Shown: positions 16,357-26,318 of the stretch, piece by piece | Position numbering within the stretch: the stretch's first letter is position 1 | Layout of the letters: the number at the start of each line of letters is the position of its first letter | From: Flavobacterium nitrogenifigens | GTDB taxonomy: Bacteria; Bacteroidota; Bacteroidia; Flavobacteriales; Flavobacteriaceae | Direction of reading: 5' to 3' | Length of the DNA stretch: 64,000 bases | Assembly (NCBI RefSeq): GCF_003254565.1 | Contig: NZ_QJRI01000176.1 | Span: 62,001 to 126,000, forward strand | Notes under the pieces: model-generated | Told to the model about the DNA's origin: nothing | The model's input: only the letters and a program-made list of their open reading frames with translations | Databases searched by the model: none | Translations under genes and position numbers: made by a program

Positions 16357-17703
16357 TTATTGAAGCTTCCAAGTTGTCATTCTAAACGGACTTGAAGCGC
16401 TTGTAAAAGTATACACAGGATCAGAATAGAATAATCTGAAGCTTTCTGCTTTTACATAAATACCTTCAGGGTCCATAAAATATTTATCAATACTTGCCAA
16501 GAAAGCTGGTGTCGCAACAGTAGTATTTCCATTCCATGATTTATGTTTTAGGATCATTTTCTTACCTACTGCATCCTCTTCAATAGTTACATGATGTTGT
16601 AAAGCACCTCTTCCTACAAAAGTGTAATAAATAAAAGTTCCGATAGAGTGATTACCATATATTTGGATAGACGCAATACTTTGTCCTGCTGGCAATGCGG
16701 CATTAACCTTTTCTAATTCAGCATAGAACAATGATGAGTTCGCAGGAGAATCTATAGTATAATCGTCTACAAAGAATCCGAACCACGCCAATGGCTGTCC
16801 AGGAAGCAAGAATTTATAATCATCTGTAAGAACCAAAGGTTTTGCTGTATACTTTATTACAGCAGACACACCACCTGTTCCTGTTGCAGTAAAACTTCCA
16901 TCTGCATCATTGTATGTGAAATCTGATAATTTTTGCCCACCTACTTCAACTGCCGGACTTACAACAATTCCTGTTGGGGTATAACCAATTCCCATGTTAT
17001 AACTTACAGAATAACCGCTTTCGATTGAATTTGAATTAGCAAAACGGGTAACTGCTGTGAATGAAAAATCAAATTTATGAACAGTTGTTCCATCATTGGT
17101 TTCCAGTAATCTAAAAAGCGGTCTTTCTTCTCCACCAATAACATTTTTCTCCATTTCCAGATTTTGAGGCAAGTTTATCCAATCTTCGGCAGTTGCTTTT
17201 ACAAAACGTAATTCTCTGTTATTTCTATTGGTTTTAAAAATGATTTCTCCATTTTCTTGTCCGTAATACAAAAATTGAAAATCTCCTAAATATCCTTTCG
17301 CTCTTAAAGCTGGAATTGGATAGTTATTTGAATCTGACAAAAGGTGAATCCTGTTTTTTGTCGTAAAAGTCAAACTTACTGTGCTACCAACTTGAATTGC
17401 ATACTCACTTTTATAAGTTTTTGTATCAGCATCAAAATCGGAAGCCATTTGTACAGTTCCGTCATCTGCGAACCTAAACAAATGAGTATATCCTCCCAAA
17501 ACCGTATTATCAGTAAAATAAACCGCTTTCCATCCGTATTGTGACGAAAGCAATGCATCATTCAACTCAGATTTTTGCTGGTTTAAACGCGCTGTCGGTG
17601 TTTCATTAAAAAGTTGTTCTGCATCTGTATTGTTATTACATGCAGTCAATTGCAGTATTAAAATAGCTGCAAATAAATACTTATATAGTTGTTTCATTTT
17701 CAT
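16357..17703 (-). CDS. DUF4302 family lipoprotein
   Basis: 448 residues. Lipoprotein signal peptide with lipobox LQLTAC (Cys22), so anchored to the outer membrane and probably surface-exposed. The body matches the DUF4302 family found with SusC/SusD loci of this type: QYGWKAVYFTDN, FRFADDGTV, FQFLYYGQENGEIIFK and GYTPTGIVVSP are visible. It is the last gene of a run sigma, fecR, susC, susD, zinc metallohydrolase, DUF4302, ten bases after the metallohydrolase. In this setting it probably takes part in substrate capture or processing at the cell surface. Substrate unknown. Confidence 0.85.
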   Translation of the reverse strand: MKMKQLYKYLFAAILILQLTACNNNTDAEQLFNETPTARLNQQKSELNDALLSSQYGWKAVYFTDNTVLGGYTHLFRFADDGTVQMASDFDADTKTYKSEYAIQVGSTVSLTFTTKNRIHLLSDSNNYPIPALRAKGYLGDFQFLYYGQENGEIIFKTNRNNRELRFVKATAEDWINLPQNLEMEKNVIGGEERPLFRLLETNDGTTVHKFDFSFTAVTRFANSNSIESGYSVSYNMGIGYTPTGIVVSPAVEVGGQKLSDFTYNDADGSFTATGTGGVSAVIKYTAKPLVLTDDYKFLLPGQPLAWFGFFVDDYTIDSPANSSLFYAELEKVNAALPAGQSIASIQIYGNHSIGTFIYYTFVGRGALQHHVTIEEDAVGKKMILKHKSWNGNTTVATPAFLASIDKYFMDPEGIYVKAESFRLFYSDPVYTFTSASSPFRMTTWKLQ

Positions 17704-17713
17704 AATGCTAATT

Positions 17714-18571
17714 TTAATTTATTACAGATGTTGTATTTTTTTCTGCTTCATCTCTTAAAGCATAAAAATCCATATTAAATGCTTCTTTGAAATATTTAAC
17801 CACAATCGCTTCTTTTGCTTTTAAAGCCTGAAGAGCAAATGGACTTTGAATACCTGCTAAAAATGCCGCATATTCAGTTTTTGAATAAATCAGAATCATT
17901 GAAGCTGTCTCTGCAAAATCTTCGTTAATATTTGATCTTGCATAACTTGTAATAAATCCAAGTTCATTTGATTCTGGAATTTCATAATTATACCAATCTG
18001 CCGTATAACCTCCTGGAGTTAGTGTTTTCCAAGTTTTTTCATCGAAAGGTTTATTTTGATTTAAAATATGAATGTATTCGTGTTGAATTGTATGGATGAA
18101 CTCAGAAACGTTTGCACGATCTGTTTGATCAATATAATCTGTCTCAAACAAAGTAACTCTCTGTCCGCCTTCAGCCAACCCTAAAGTTCTTGTTCCTACG
18201 CTATTTAAATTGACCCCTCCAACTAAAACAATTTCTCTTGGAGCAATTTTCTTTACAAAGTCAGGACCTCCAATTGCAGCATAACTTTTTAACCATATTG
18301 TTTCTACGATTTCAAGTGCTGGTTTTACTTTATCAACTGCAGGCGGGAATAAAAAACGACTATTATCTACAGTGTTTTGATTCCATTTATATTGTACATT
18401 AATATTATACGGATTTAGATACGTACCATCAATCCAGTTATCTAAACTTGTCTTTTCAGGTTGTGTAAAATCTAACTGGCTTTCTCCCGGAAGATCATCA
18501 CTGCCACATGAAAATAAGGTTGTCGAAATTAGTGCTAAAACCGCAATTTTATTATATTTTAATAATTTCAT
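17714..18571 (-). CDS. Zinc metallohydrolase-like lipoprotein of a SusC/SusD locus
   Basis: 285 residues. Lipobox TTLFSC (Cys22) and a zincin motif H164-E-Y-I-H168 in IQHEYIHILNQ, with a downstream acidic segment NEDFAETASM that could supply the third ligand. This fits the substrate-import-associated HExxH lipoprotein family that accompanies TonB-dependent SusC receptors. It lies between susD (19 bp) and the DUF4302 gene (10 bp) in one operon. It probably cleaves a protein or peptide substrate at the surface; the actual substrate, and whether it is catalytic at all, are unknown. Confidence 0.87.
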   Translation of the reverse strand: MKLLKYNKIAVLALISTTLFSCGSDDLPGESQLDFTQPEKTSLDNWIDGTYLNPYNINVQYKWNQNTVDNSRFLFPPAVDKVKPALEIVETIWLKSYAAIGGPDFVKKIAPREIVLVGGVNLNSVGTRTLGLAEGGQRVTLFETDYIDQTDRANVSEFIHTIQHEYIHILNQNKPFDEKTWKTLTPGGYTADWYNYEIPESNELGFITSYARSNINEDFAETASMILIYSKTEYAAFLAGIQSPFALQALKAKEAIVVKYFKEAFNMDFYALRDEAEKNTTSVIN

Positions 18572-18590
18572 AATTTTTCAAATTTTAAGA

Positions 18591-20069
18591 TTATCTAGGA
18601 TTTAGTTCTAAGCCTGTGCTTGAAGCGTGCAACGGAATCTGCAAAGCTCTTCTGTTGTCGTCTTTTACTAATGTATTTGTCGGCTTGTTTGATGTTTCGT
18701 GTTCTACTACAATATTAAAACGTTTAATATCAAACCATCTAAGTCCTTCGTGTATAAAATCTCTTCTTCTTGTTTCTGCAATTGCTTTTATATAAGAAGT
18801 CTGCACTGGTGTCATGTTATAGAAAGGTGTATACTCATCTGCAATTACAGGGAATTTAGCCACTACTTTTGCTTCCGTCAATTTATCTGTCGTTGGGTTA
18901 TATGTCGGAGTTCTTGTTGCTAAGAAATACTCTAATTCCTCAGTAGCTGTATCTATTTCTCCTTTCATAACATGAGCTTCAATTCTATTCAAGAAAAACT
19001 CATCATTACTTAGTAAAACTTCAGCAACATAAGGATCTCCAATTCCAGCAGTTACGTTAGAATATTTAAAGTATTCATAAAACTTAGGAAGAAACAATGT
19101 AATACTACCGTTTGAAGAATAGAAGTTATAGTAATACGCTTTATTAAAAAGATTTGTGCTTCCTCCATAAATTTCTGGACGGCGCAAACCTGATAAATTA
19201 AAACGGTTTAATGAATATAATCTTCCTACAATAGTGTTAGCCGAAACGATTAATAAATTGGTTTCAACATCGCTAGCACCGTATTTTAATTGCTGGTCCT
19301 CTACACCGATAGATTCGTAAGTAGAAAAATCTCTTAATTTCCCTACTGGTCTTGATCCTAAATCATTAGATAGCTCAATTACTTTATCCCAGTTTCCTTT
19401 TACTAAATAAAATCTACTAGCAAAAGCTTTTGAAGCCGCTACATTAAAATGGAATTTTGGTTCTTTGTAGTCGTTTGTTACATATTTTAAACCTTCTTCG
19501 ATATCTTTTTCAATAAAAGCAAAAACTTCAGCAACTGTATTTCTTTTGTACTTTGTCATTAATTCAGTTTCTGGTTTTGTTACGTACGGAATTCCTAAAT
19601 CAGAATCAGCAGTTGCAGGATTGTAACGCTTTGACCACAATGAAACTAACATATAGTGAGAATAAGCTCTAGCAATCAGCGCTTCTCCTCTTTGCGGATT
19701 CAAACTCGCTGGGCTTCCCAACTCCTGAATTGCTTCTAATGCTTTGTTTGCGTGAGCGATTGCTTTATAACAAGCATCCCAATAATACGCTTGAGTATCA
19801 ATATCAGTTGCTTCTGTATTAATTTCCCAATTGTAGTTTTGCTCGTTTCTTACTAATGTTGTGGCTAATCCACTATCAAAAACATTATCAGACATAGTTT
19901 CTGCAATCTCAAAATAACTCATTTGAGGATATGCTTCCACCAATAATTCTTTTATTTTCTCTGGAGTATCAATTTCTGTTCTATTATCTGGTTTCTCTGA
20001 TAAGAAATCATCACAGCTAGTAATACAAATCAGTATTAATAGGGATAATGCTATTTTTAAGTTTTTCAT
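18591..20069 (-). CDS. SusD/RagB-family nutrient-binding lipoprotein
   Basis: 492 residues. Lipobox ICITSC (Cys19) followed by the typical DDFLSEKPDNR start. It has TPR-like helices (AYSHYMLVSLWSKRYN) and the C-terminal signature ETRRRDFIHEGLRWFDIKRF of the RagB/SusD family. It caps the SusC barrel at the cell surface and binds substrate before import. It lies 11 bp after susC. The C-terminal part is about average in length; the glycan or peptide specificity cannot be read from sequence. Association with a HExxH lipoprotein hints at peptide rather than glycan uptake, which is inference. Confidence 0.93.
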   Translation of the reverse strand: MKNLKIALSLLILICITSCDDFLSEKPDNRTEIDTPEKIKELLVEAYPQMSYFEIAETMSDNVFDSGLATTLVRNEQNYNWEINTEATDIDTQAYYWDACYKAIAHANKALEAIQELGSPASLNPQRGEALIARAYSHYMLVSLWSKRYNPATADSDLGIPYVTKPETELMTKYKRNTVAEVFAFIEKDIEEGLKYVTNDYKEPKFHFNVAASKAFASRFYLVKGNWDKVIELSNDLGSRPVGKLRDFSTYESIGVEDQQLKYGASDVETNLLIVSANTIVGRLYSLNRFNLSGLRRPEIYGGSTNLFNKAYYYNFYSSNGSITLFLPKFYEYFKYSNVTAGIGDPYVAEVLLSNDEFFLNRIEAHVMKGEIDTATEELEYFLATRTPTYNPTTDKLTEAKVVAKFPVIADEYTPFYNMTPVQTSYIKAIAETRRRDFIHEGLRWFDIKRFNIVVEHETSNKPTNTLVKDDNRRALQIPLHASSTGLELNPR

Positions 20070-20080
20070 GATCTTGACTA

Positions 20081-23000
20081 TTATAATGAAAGGTTTAAAG
20101 TAAAGGTGTATTGAGTTGTTACTGGTAAAGCAACTCCTCCAGAATTACGAAACTCAGGATCTTGTCCATTTAATCGTTTATCAGAATAAATCAACCAAGG
20201 ATTTACTGCCGAACCTTTTAATGTAAAAGTGCTCACCCCTATTTTTTTCTTGAAATCACTAGGGAACTCCCAGCTCAACGATATATTTTTCAATCTAACA
20301 AAATCTCCATCTGCAATTCGAACATCTGAATAGTTGTAAGTATTATAAGCTCTTGCCAAAGTACGCTCTCCGCCATAATTAGCATTCAGACGTTTGTCTG
20401 CAATAACAGGTACATTTGTATAATTTTCGTCTCCTGGATTAATCCAACGATTTGTAAAATCTTTTGTAAACACAGTTAAGTCATCATAAGTACTGTCATA
20501 AACAGGATTTAAACGAACTTTATTCCCTCCAGAACCTACAAAGAATACATATAAAGACCAGTTTTTGTACGTAAAGGTATTTGCTAAACCAATTGATTTG
20601 TTTGGTTCAATTGACCCTTCATATTTCAAATATTTGGTAACATTTAAGTTATCTTGGAAATTAGCATCTGTAATATTGTTTTCGGCTCCATCCTGCAATA
20701 TGAAAGTTGGAAGACCTTGATTATTTAAACCAGTAAACTGATATGAATACAATGAATTTCTAGGATGTCCAACTGTATTACCTCCGTTAGCATCAATTAA
20801 ATCAAATGCTGTAGGCGTATTTTGCAATTTTGTAATTTCTTGGTGGTAAATAGAAAAATTAAGGTTTGTAGACCATTTAAAGTCTTTACCGTTAATATTT
20901 TTACTCGTTATTCCAACCTCCCAACCTTTAGTCTCCATGTCGGCATTATTACCTTGTCTAATTCTTTGACCACCAATTCCAGATGTAATTACGTAGTCAA
21001 CCAAATCAAAAGCTTTACGACGGTAAACGTCTGTTGTCAATTGAAGTCTATTATTAAACATTCCAAGATCAAGTCCAATATTGGTCTCGTATTGTTTCTC
21101 CCATGTTAAATTTCCATTTTGCAATTCTTCAATTCGAATTCCAGATTCTCTATCGTCAAGCCCGAAACGGTCTGTAATAGCACTTTTGTAAATTGCTAAA
21201 GAGTTTGTTGCTGGCCCAGCAGTTGCTGTTAAACCATACGATGCTCTTACTGCTAAAGTATTTATGGATGGAACATCTTTCATGAAGCTTTCTTCGGCTA
21301 CATTCCATTTCCCACTAACAGTATAAGTTGGCAACCATCTTGAAGAATCGCTATCTCCTTGTCTGTTAGATCCGTCATAACGCCCTGTAAGAGAAGCTGT
21401 ATAACGACGATCGTAAGTATAACCTACTTTACCAAAGAAACCTACAGTTCTTTCTTTTTCTTCGTTAAATCCGTAATACGAATCCCCTGCATTAATTATT
21501 TTTTCAATAATTCGTGGATCTGTAAAAGCCGTTAAACCTCTATCATATTGTAATCCTGCCGCAGTAAATTGATCGCTGGTTCTATCTACAACTCTCATCT
21601 CAGTTCCAAATAAACCTTCTACTTCATGTTTATCACTGAATATATTTCTGTAACTAACACTGTTTCTTAAATTATAAGAAGTCATGTCGTTAGTAAATTT
21701 TCTTAGGAAACCACCATTTGGCAATACAGACTCTTTTGGCGCCGTTAAATCATTAGGGTCTTGGTATAAAAAGATGTTTTGATCTCTTACCAATGTATTT
21801 ACACCATCTTCACCAATTGCAGTTCCTGCTCTATAAGCTCCAACAACATTTGAACCTTCTAAGATTTTATGCTCACGGCTAGTGTTTGCATAACGCGCCG
21901 AACCTGTTAAATTATAAGTCAAATGTGGATTAATTTTATAATCTAAATCCAATTGAAAACGAATATCTTTTACCTCAATTTCCATGAAATTGTTAGCCAA
22001 TTCGTTTACGATATTCATTCTCGCCCAGTTATTTCTGTAATACTCCAAATTGCCATTTTCGTCATAAGGACGCAAAGTTCTGCTTGTATTTAAAACATAG
22101 TTAAATGGATTGATATCAAAATCACGCGTTACTTTACCAAAAACAACATCTTTTTCACTCTCGTAACTTCCTGGAGCACCTTGATCTCTAATAGAAGCTA
22201 GTGTAGATAACGTAATGTTTAATTTATCATTTACATAGAAAGTTCCTTTGATATTGCTCGAGATTTGTTTTACATTATCTGCAACAGTCCATCCTGGATC
22301 GGTATAATACCCCAAAGAAGCGTAAAATGTATTGTTTTTACCACCACCAGAAAAACTCAAAGAGTGATTCTGAGTGATTGAAGGTCTAAACAAAACACCA
22401 AACCAGTCTGTATTTGCTTGTTCGTACTTTTTCAAAAAATTATTACGGCTTACTGGATCATTATTCACTAAGTAACCTCCAGTTTCTGGATTATAAGTAT
22501 TTATTGCTCTTCCTAGAATATTATACGCACCACCGTATCTTCCGTTTACTGTTGAAGGTAAATCCAAATAACCTTTAGCTTCCATTTCCTTAAAAATACT
22601 CATAGATTCTTGAGAATTTAAAATATCATATTGGCTATAATTTGGAACTGTTCTTACAGTTTGCTCTAATCCGTAACTAATTTTTAGCGGAGAATCTCTA
22701 CGACCTTGTTTTGTTGTTACGACCACAACTCCATTCAATGATCTTGAACCATAAATTGATGTAGCCGATGCATCTTTCAGAATTTCAATGCTTTGAATAT
22801 CATTTGCACTTAAACCTGCTACAGATGAACTTAATAAAGTCTCAGAATTTCCAGAAGCTAAATCTGCAAATGACATATTGATAATATCCTCTTGCACAAC
22901 ACCATCAATAACCCATAATGGTTTTGTATCTCCAAAAATTGAAGAAGAACCACGAACCGTAATTTTAGGAGCTGTACCAAAAGTTCCTGTAACATTTTGC

Positions 23001-23806
23001 ACTGTAACCCCTGCTGCTTTTCCTTCAATCATTCGGCTTACGTCAACTACACCGTCAATTTTCAATTCTGTACCAGAAATTTTACTAATTGCTCCTGTAA
23101 ATGTTCTTTTTGAAGTTTTTTCGTAACCAGTTGTCACCACAACTTCTTTAAGATTTTGACCTGCTTCTGTTAAAACAATAGTTGGAGAAGTGTTCCCAAT
23201 TCCAATTTCTTTTGTTTCCATACCAACATAAGAAATAATCAAACGATCTACATTGGCAGGCATTTCGATAGAAAAGTTACCGTCGAAATCTGTCAATACA
23301 GCCGTTTTTGTTCCTTTTGCCATTACAGTAGCACCTGGAAGAGGCGAACCACTTTGGTCTGTAACTTTTCCTTTAATAATTGGTCCGAAAGCTAAAACTT
23401 CAAATAAGGAATCATGATTATTTGCGTACGAAAACGAACTCGCCGAATTCTTTTGAAGCACAATCTGATTGCTTACTTCTGAAAAAGTGATATTAAAAGG
23501 AACCAATATTCGGCTAAGAACACTAGCCAAAGTCTCTTGGTTTGCTTCTATACTAACCTTCTCTCCAAGCTGAGGAAGTCTTGAATTATAGGAGAATTTT
23601 ACATGAGCAGACTTTTCGATTTTCGATAAAGCATTATCTAAAGTTAAGTTATCAACTGTAATAGTAACTTTAGTATCTAATTTTTTCTGCCCATTTACAT
23701 TATTTGCAAGAGTAACGCTTGAAAATACAAGCGCTAACACAAACTGAAACAGCGTTATTTTCATGATTTGGTGAAGTAATCGTTGCTTGACAACAGGTTT
23801 TTTCAT
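20081..23806 (-). CDS. SusC/RagA-family TonB-dependent receptor with STN domain
   Basis: 1241 residues; outer-membrane transporter. Signal peptide (about 1-38); an STN domain (about 45-115) that in FecA-type receptors signals to an inner-membrane FecR; a carboxypeptidase-regulatory-like domain (about 145-225, GKVTDQSGSPLPGA); the SusC signature and plug (about 225-370, with ATSIYGSRSLNGVVVVTTK); then the beta-barrel ending in YTFTLNLSL. The STN domain, together with the upstream sigma factor and FecR genes, shows a cell-surface signalling system in which substrate binding induces the operon. An alternative start, MKITLFQF, lies 14 codons in. It is followed closely by susD. Confidence 0.94.
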   Translation of the reverse strand: MKKPVVKQRLLHQIMKITLFQFVLALVFSSVTLANNVNGQKKLDTKVTITVDNLTLDNALSKIEKSAHVKFSYNSRLPQLGEKVSIEANQETLASVLSRILVPFNITFSEVSNQIVLQKNSASSFSYANNHDSLFEVLAFGPIIKGKVTDQSGSPLPGATVMAKGTKTAVLTDFDGNFSIEMPANVDRLIISYVGMETKEIGIGNTSPTIVLTEAGQNLKEVVVTTGYEKTSKRTFTGAISKISGTELKIDGVVDVSRMIEGKAAGVTVQNVTGTFGTAPKITVRGSSSIFGDTKPLWVIDGVVQEDIINMSFADLASGNSETLLSSSVAGLSANDIQSIEILKDASATSIYGSRSLNGVVVVTTKQGRRDSPLKISYGLEQTVRTVPNYSQYDILNSQESMSIFKEMEAKGYLDLPSTVNGRYGGAYNILGRAINTYNPETGGYLVNNDPVSRNNFLKKYEQANTDWFGVLFRPSITQNHSLSFSGGGKNNTFYASLGYYTDPGWTVADNVKQISSNIKGTFYVNDKLNITLSTLASIRDQGAPGSYESEKDVVFGKVTRDFDINPFNYVLNTSRTLRPYDENGNLEYYRNNWARMNIVNELANNFMEIEVKDIRFQLDLDYKINPHLTYNLTGSARYANTSREHKILEGSNVVGAYRAGTAIGEDGVNTLVRDQNIFLYQDPNDLTAPKESVLPNGGFLRKFTNDMTSYNLRNSVSYRNIFSDKHEVEGLFGTEMRVVDRTSDQFTAAGLQYDRGLTAFTDPRIIEKIINAGDSYYGFNEEKERTVGFFGKVGYTYDRRYTASLTGRYDGSNRQGDSDSSRWLPTYTVSGKWNVAEESFMKDVPSINTLAVRASYGLTATAGPATNSLAIYKSAITDRFGLDDRESGIRIEELQNGNLTWEKQYETNIGLDLGMFNNRLQLTTDVYRRKAFDLVDYVITSGIGGQRIRQGNNADMETKGWEVGITSKNINGKDFKWSTNLNFSIYHQEITKLQNTPTAFDLIDANGGNTVGHPRNSLYSYQFTGLNNQGLPTFILQDGAENNITDANFQDNLNVTKYLKYEGSIEPNKSIGLANTFTYKNWSLYVFFVGSGGNKVRLNPVYDSTYDDLTVFTKDFTNRWINPGDENYTNVPVIADKRLNANYGGERTLARAYNTYNYSDVRIADGDFVRLKNISLSWEFPSDFKKKIGVSTFTLKGSAVNPWLIYSDKRLNGQDPEFRNSGGVALPVTTQYTFTLNLSL

Positions 23807-23895
23807 AATTTTGGTTTGTTTTGATTAATACTATTCGAGTGTATTTTAAGAAACATCATAAATTACCCTTTACAGAGCGTAATTTATTCAGATTT

Positions 23896-23929
23896 AAGTG
23901 TCGATAATGTTACAGCATTCTCGGCACTT
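23896..23929. repeat. Hairpin in the susC upstream region
   Basis: Imperfect 14-bp stem (arms 23896-23909 and 23916-23929, six-base loop) in the 231-bp gap between fecR and susC. Its T-run is on the plus strand only, so it does not look like a terminator for the operon. It would form in the susC 5' leader. The rest of the gap is AT-rich, and I see no clear TAnnTTTG element, as expected if the operon's own ECF sigma factor reads this promoter. Confidence 0.5.
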
Positions 23930-24037
23930 TTTTTATGTATTCGTTTTTTACATAGGCAGTTACAAATTATTTTTTTAGTTTTTGAATTAGTTTAATTTTG
24001 GATTTTTTTTGTTTTTATTTTAATTGAATTAAGAATC

Positions 24038-25153
24038 CTAGTTACAGCCAGAACTCGTAATTACAATCTGATTTCCATTCATCTCGTAGTTGGTATCGTT
24101 GCCAATACTTTTACAAATTATTTTCAGTTTTTCGGCAAGAGGTTGATCGCTCAATGAAGTCGTTAATCGGCAATCTTTCAATTTGTCATGTGGAAAATCA
24201 ATATCTACTAAATAAGCCTGCTCAATAGTTTCAAGAATTTGTGCTACAGGTATATCAGTAAACTCAAAACTCAATTGCTCAATATTACGAACACTGCTTA
24301 CCAAAATCGGATCTTGAGTAATATTTGTTATTTTATTAAATACCAATTCTTTACGAACAAAACGAAGCGCTTGATTAGGAAGAAGAACAATCTCTTTGCT
24401 GTCTGTATTGCGAACCAAATTATTCGATTTTACCTTCACTTTACCGGTGCGAACAAGAACTTCAACGTTCTGCTGGTCTGGATAAGCCTTTATTCTAAAG
24501 CTTGTTCCCACAACGCGAGTTACAATTTCGTTAGCATAAACAAAAAAAGGCTTTTTAGGATTTTTACTAATTTCAAAGAAACCTTCGCCAGATAAATACA
24601 CCTTTCTTTCGTTCCCGGTAAAGATTTTAGGGTAACTTAATTTACTATTTGGCTGTAATAAGACCGAACTTCCATCAGATAAAGTAATAATCTGTGATTT
24701 TTCAGAATTGTTGGTTTGTTCTACCAAACCTTCATCATTATCCTGAATAAGTTCATTGTATGTTACAACATTGTCATTTGGTAATATATCATTTTTAAAA
24801 AACCATACAGAAAAAAGACAGACCAAAACCGCCGCAGCAACGCCACTGATCCAGTATCGCTGTATTTTAAGTTTTCGGATTTTTGAAGTGTTTTGAGAAA
24901 GTTCTTCTCTTTGTTCAATTTTACGCCAAGTTTTCTGCAAGGCTTCATGAACTTCGTTTGAAGACAAATGAGATTCTGGAACTCGCATTGCCAAAAGTAC
25001 AAGTCTAGCATCTTCGACAAGTTTGGCTCTTTGGAGATTCTCTAAAGTCCATTCTTCCCAGCCTTGTTCATCAACATTAGATAAAATCCATAATTGAAAA
25101 GATTCATCGGCTAAGAAGTCTTCTATTTCGATATAATTGTTACGTTTTTGCAT
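24038..25153 (-). CDS. FecR-family anti-sigma factor
   Basis: 371 residues. The N-terminal cytoplasmic part (about 1-100) should bind the ECF sigma factor; one membrane segment at about 104-123 (GVAAAVLVCLFSVWFF); then a periplasmic FecR domain with ITLSDGSSVLLQPNSKL and VYLSGEGFFEI, and a C-terminal DUF4974 domain (about 290-371, LSFEFTDIPVAQILETIEQAY). It relays the signal from the STN domain of SusC. Start chosen at ATG 25153; a GTG three bases upstream is possible. It lies 90 bp after the sigma gene and 231 bp before susC. Confidence 0.93.
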   Translation of the reverse strand: MQKRNNYIEIEDFLADESFQLWILSNVDEQGWEEWTLENLQRAKLVEDARLVLLAMRVPESHLSSNEVHEALQKTWRKIEQREELSQNTSKIRKLKIQRYWISGVAAAVLVCLFSVWFFKNDILPNDNVVTYNELIQDNDEGLVEQTNNSEKSQIITLSDGSSVLLQPNSKLSYPKIFTGNERKVYLSGEGFFEISKNPKKPFFVYANEIVTRVVGTSFRIKAYPDQQNVEVLVRTGKVKVKSNNLVRNTDSKEIVLLPNQALRFVRKELVFNKITNITQDPILVSSVRNIEQLSFEFTDIPVAQILETIEQAYLVDIDFPHDKLKDCRLTTSLSDQPLAEKLKIICKSIGNDTNYEMNGNQIVITSSGCN

Positions 25154-25243
25154 CACACTATTAGGGTTACAAAAACATAGAGGACAACTTTATTATTATA
25201 TACTCACCTATTTAAGATTTTTTTTTGATTTTTTCTTAAATTT

Positions 25244-25849
25244 TTAAAAAACCCCTGAAGATATAAGGACTAAAAGAGGAATACTGCCTTTCCATTCTTT
25301 ACGAAGACTCAATAATCCTCTATGAAGAAGATTGCTCGCAGATTGATAATTAACATCTAACAAATCGGCTATTTGATCTACACTCAGACCTTGATGGTAA
25401 CGTAGATACAATGCTTCTTTCTGACGACCAGGCAAATCGTTTAATAATTTATTTAAAAGGAGAACACGTTCGGCTGTAACTTCATCTTCAACCAAATCAT
25501 TTTCTATAGAGAAGTCAAAAAGAAATTCTAAAGCATCAGTAGTTGTTGTTTTTCTAAACACATGATCTCTTTCATGTAAACGAGCAATTCGCTTTCTAAC
25601 GCTAGAAAGCAAATACGCCTTAACTACAACATTATCCTGAAGAGAATCTCTATAAAGCCAAATATCTGCAAAAACATCTTGAATACAATCTTGCACCTTT
25701 TCAGCATACGGACAAAGTGAATTACCATAACTGATCAGGTCTCTATAGTATTTTTCAAAAAGTAGAGAGAACGATTTCTCGTTACCATTTTTTAAGTTAT
25801 TCCATAGAATAAAATCGTCTAAAACCTTGTTTTTTAAAATTTGGCTCAT
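25244..25849 (-). CDS. ECF RNA polymerase sigma factor (FecI-like)
   Basis: 201 residues. Region 2 (about 20-90) with FEKYYRDLISY and DCIQDVFADIWLY; region 4 (about 120-180) with LNDLPGRQKEALYLRYHQGLS followed by a helix-turn-helix. It should direct transcription of the downstream susC operon when released by FecR. The reading frame extends upstream to a TTG at 25870, but the ATG at 25849 (MSQILKNK) gives the usual N-terminus. The C-terminus ends in a hydrophobic tail (SIPLLVLISSGVF), somewhat unusual for a soluble sigma factor. Confidence 0.93.
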   Translation of the reverse strand: MSQILKNKVLDDFILWNNLKNGNEKSFSLLFEKYYRDLISYGNSLCPYAEKVQDCIQDVFADIWLYRDSLQDNVVVKAYLLSSVRKRIARLHERDHVFRKTTTTDALEFLFDFSIENDLVEDEVTAERVLLLNKLLNDLPGRQKEALYLRYHQGLSVDQIADLLDVNYQSASNLLHRGLLSLRKEWKGSIPLLVLISSGVF

Positions 25850-26318
25850 ACAAAATACTTTGGGGCACAAAAATCCAATTAACTAAGATTATTCTTAGAA
25901 AGAGAATTAACTGCAAAAGATTAAAATTGTGAGTAAAAAATTTAATTTATAAAATTCGTCAGGATCAAAAAACAAACTTTAATTTAACAAAAATTAAATA
26001 TGCATTTTGCATTTCATCCGGATTAATTATCTCTAAAAGAATTGAATTTTAACATTATTTTTTGTTTTTGTGCGATAAATATAGAAAAGCAAATGATTAA
26101 AACCCAATAAATCGCTGAAATTTACTTCTTTTTCCAAATTCATCAGTATTTACCTCGCTTTTTTGATTAAACTTAAAATTTACGATAATTTAAAATTTAA
26201 TTAACAGAATTATACGACATAATTAAACAACTGATCTCGTTATTTAATCCAACGAAAAATCTCAAAAAAAAAGCCTTACAGTAAGTAAGACTTTTTTTCC
26301 CTTGAAAATAAAATGCCT
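25850..26318. other. Non-coding gap (469 bp)
   Basis: AT-rich spacer between the sigma factor gene and the end of the LRR gene. It must hold the sigma factor promoter; I found no exact TAnnTTTG on the minus strand. At 26264-26298 lies the LRR gene's terminator. No further gene or repeat seen. Confidence 0.6.
26264..26298 (-). terminator. Terminator after the LRR protein gene
   Basis: Stem AAAAAGTCTTAC pairing with GTAAGGCTTTTTTT (one mismatch), T-run on the minus strand, 21 bases past the stop codon. Confidence 0.8.

Noticed and set aside
23896..23929. Terminator separating fecR and susC
   Set aside because: The hairpin is imperfect and its T-run is on the opposite strand from transcription.
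25244..25849. Housekeeping-type sigma factor
   Set aside because: Only regions 2 and 4 are present at 201 residues and FecR follows, so it is ECF type.
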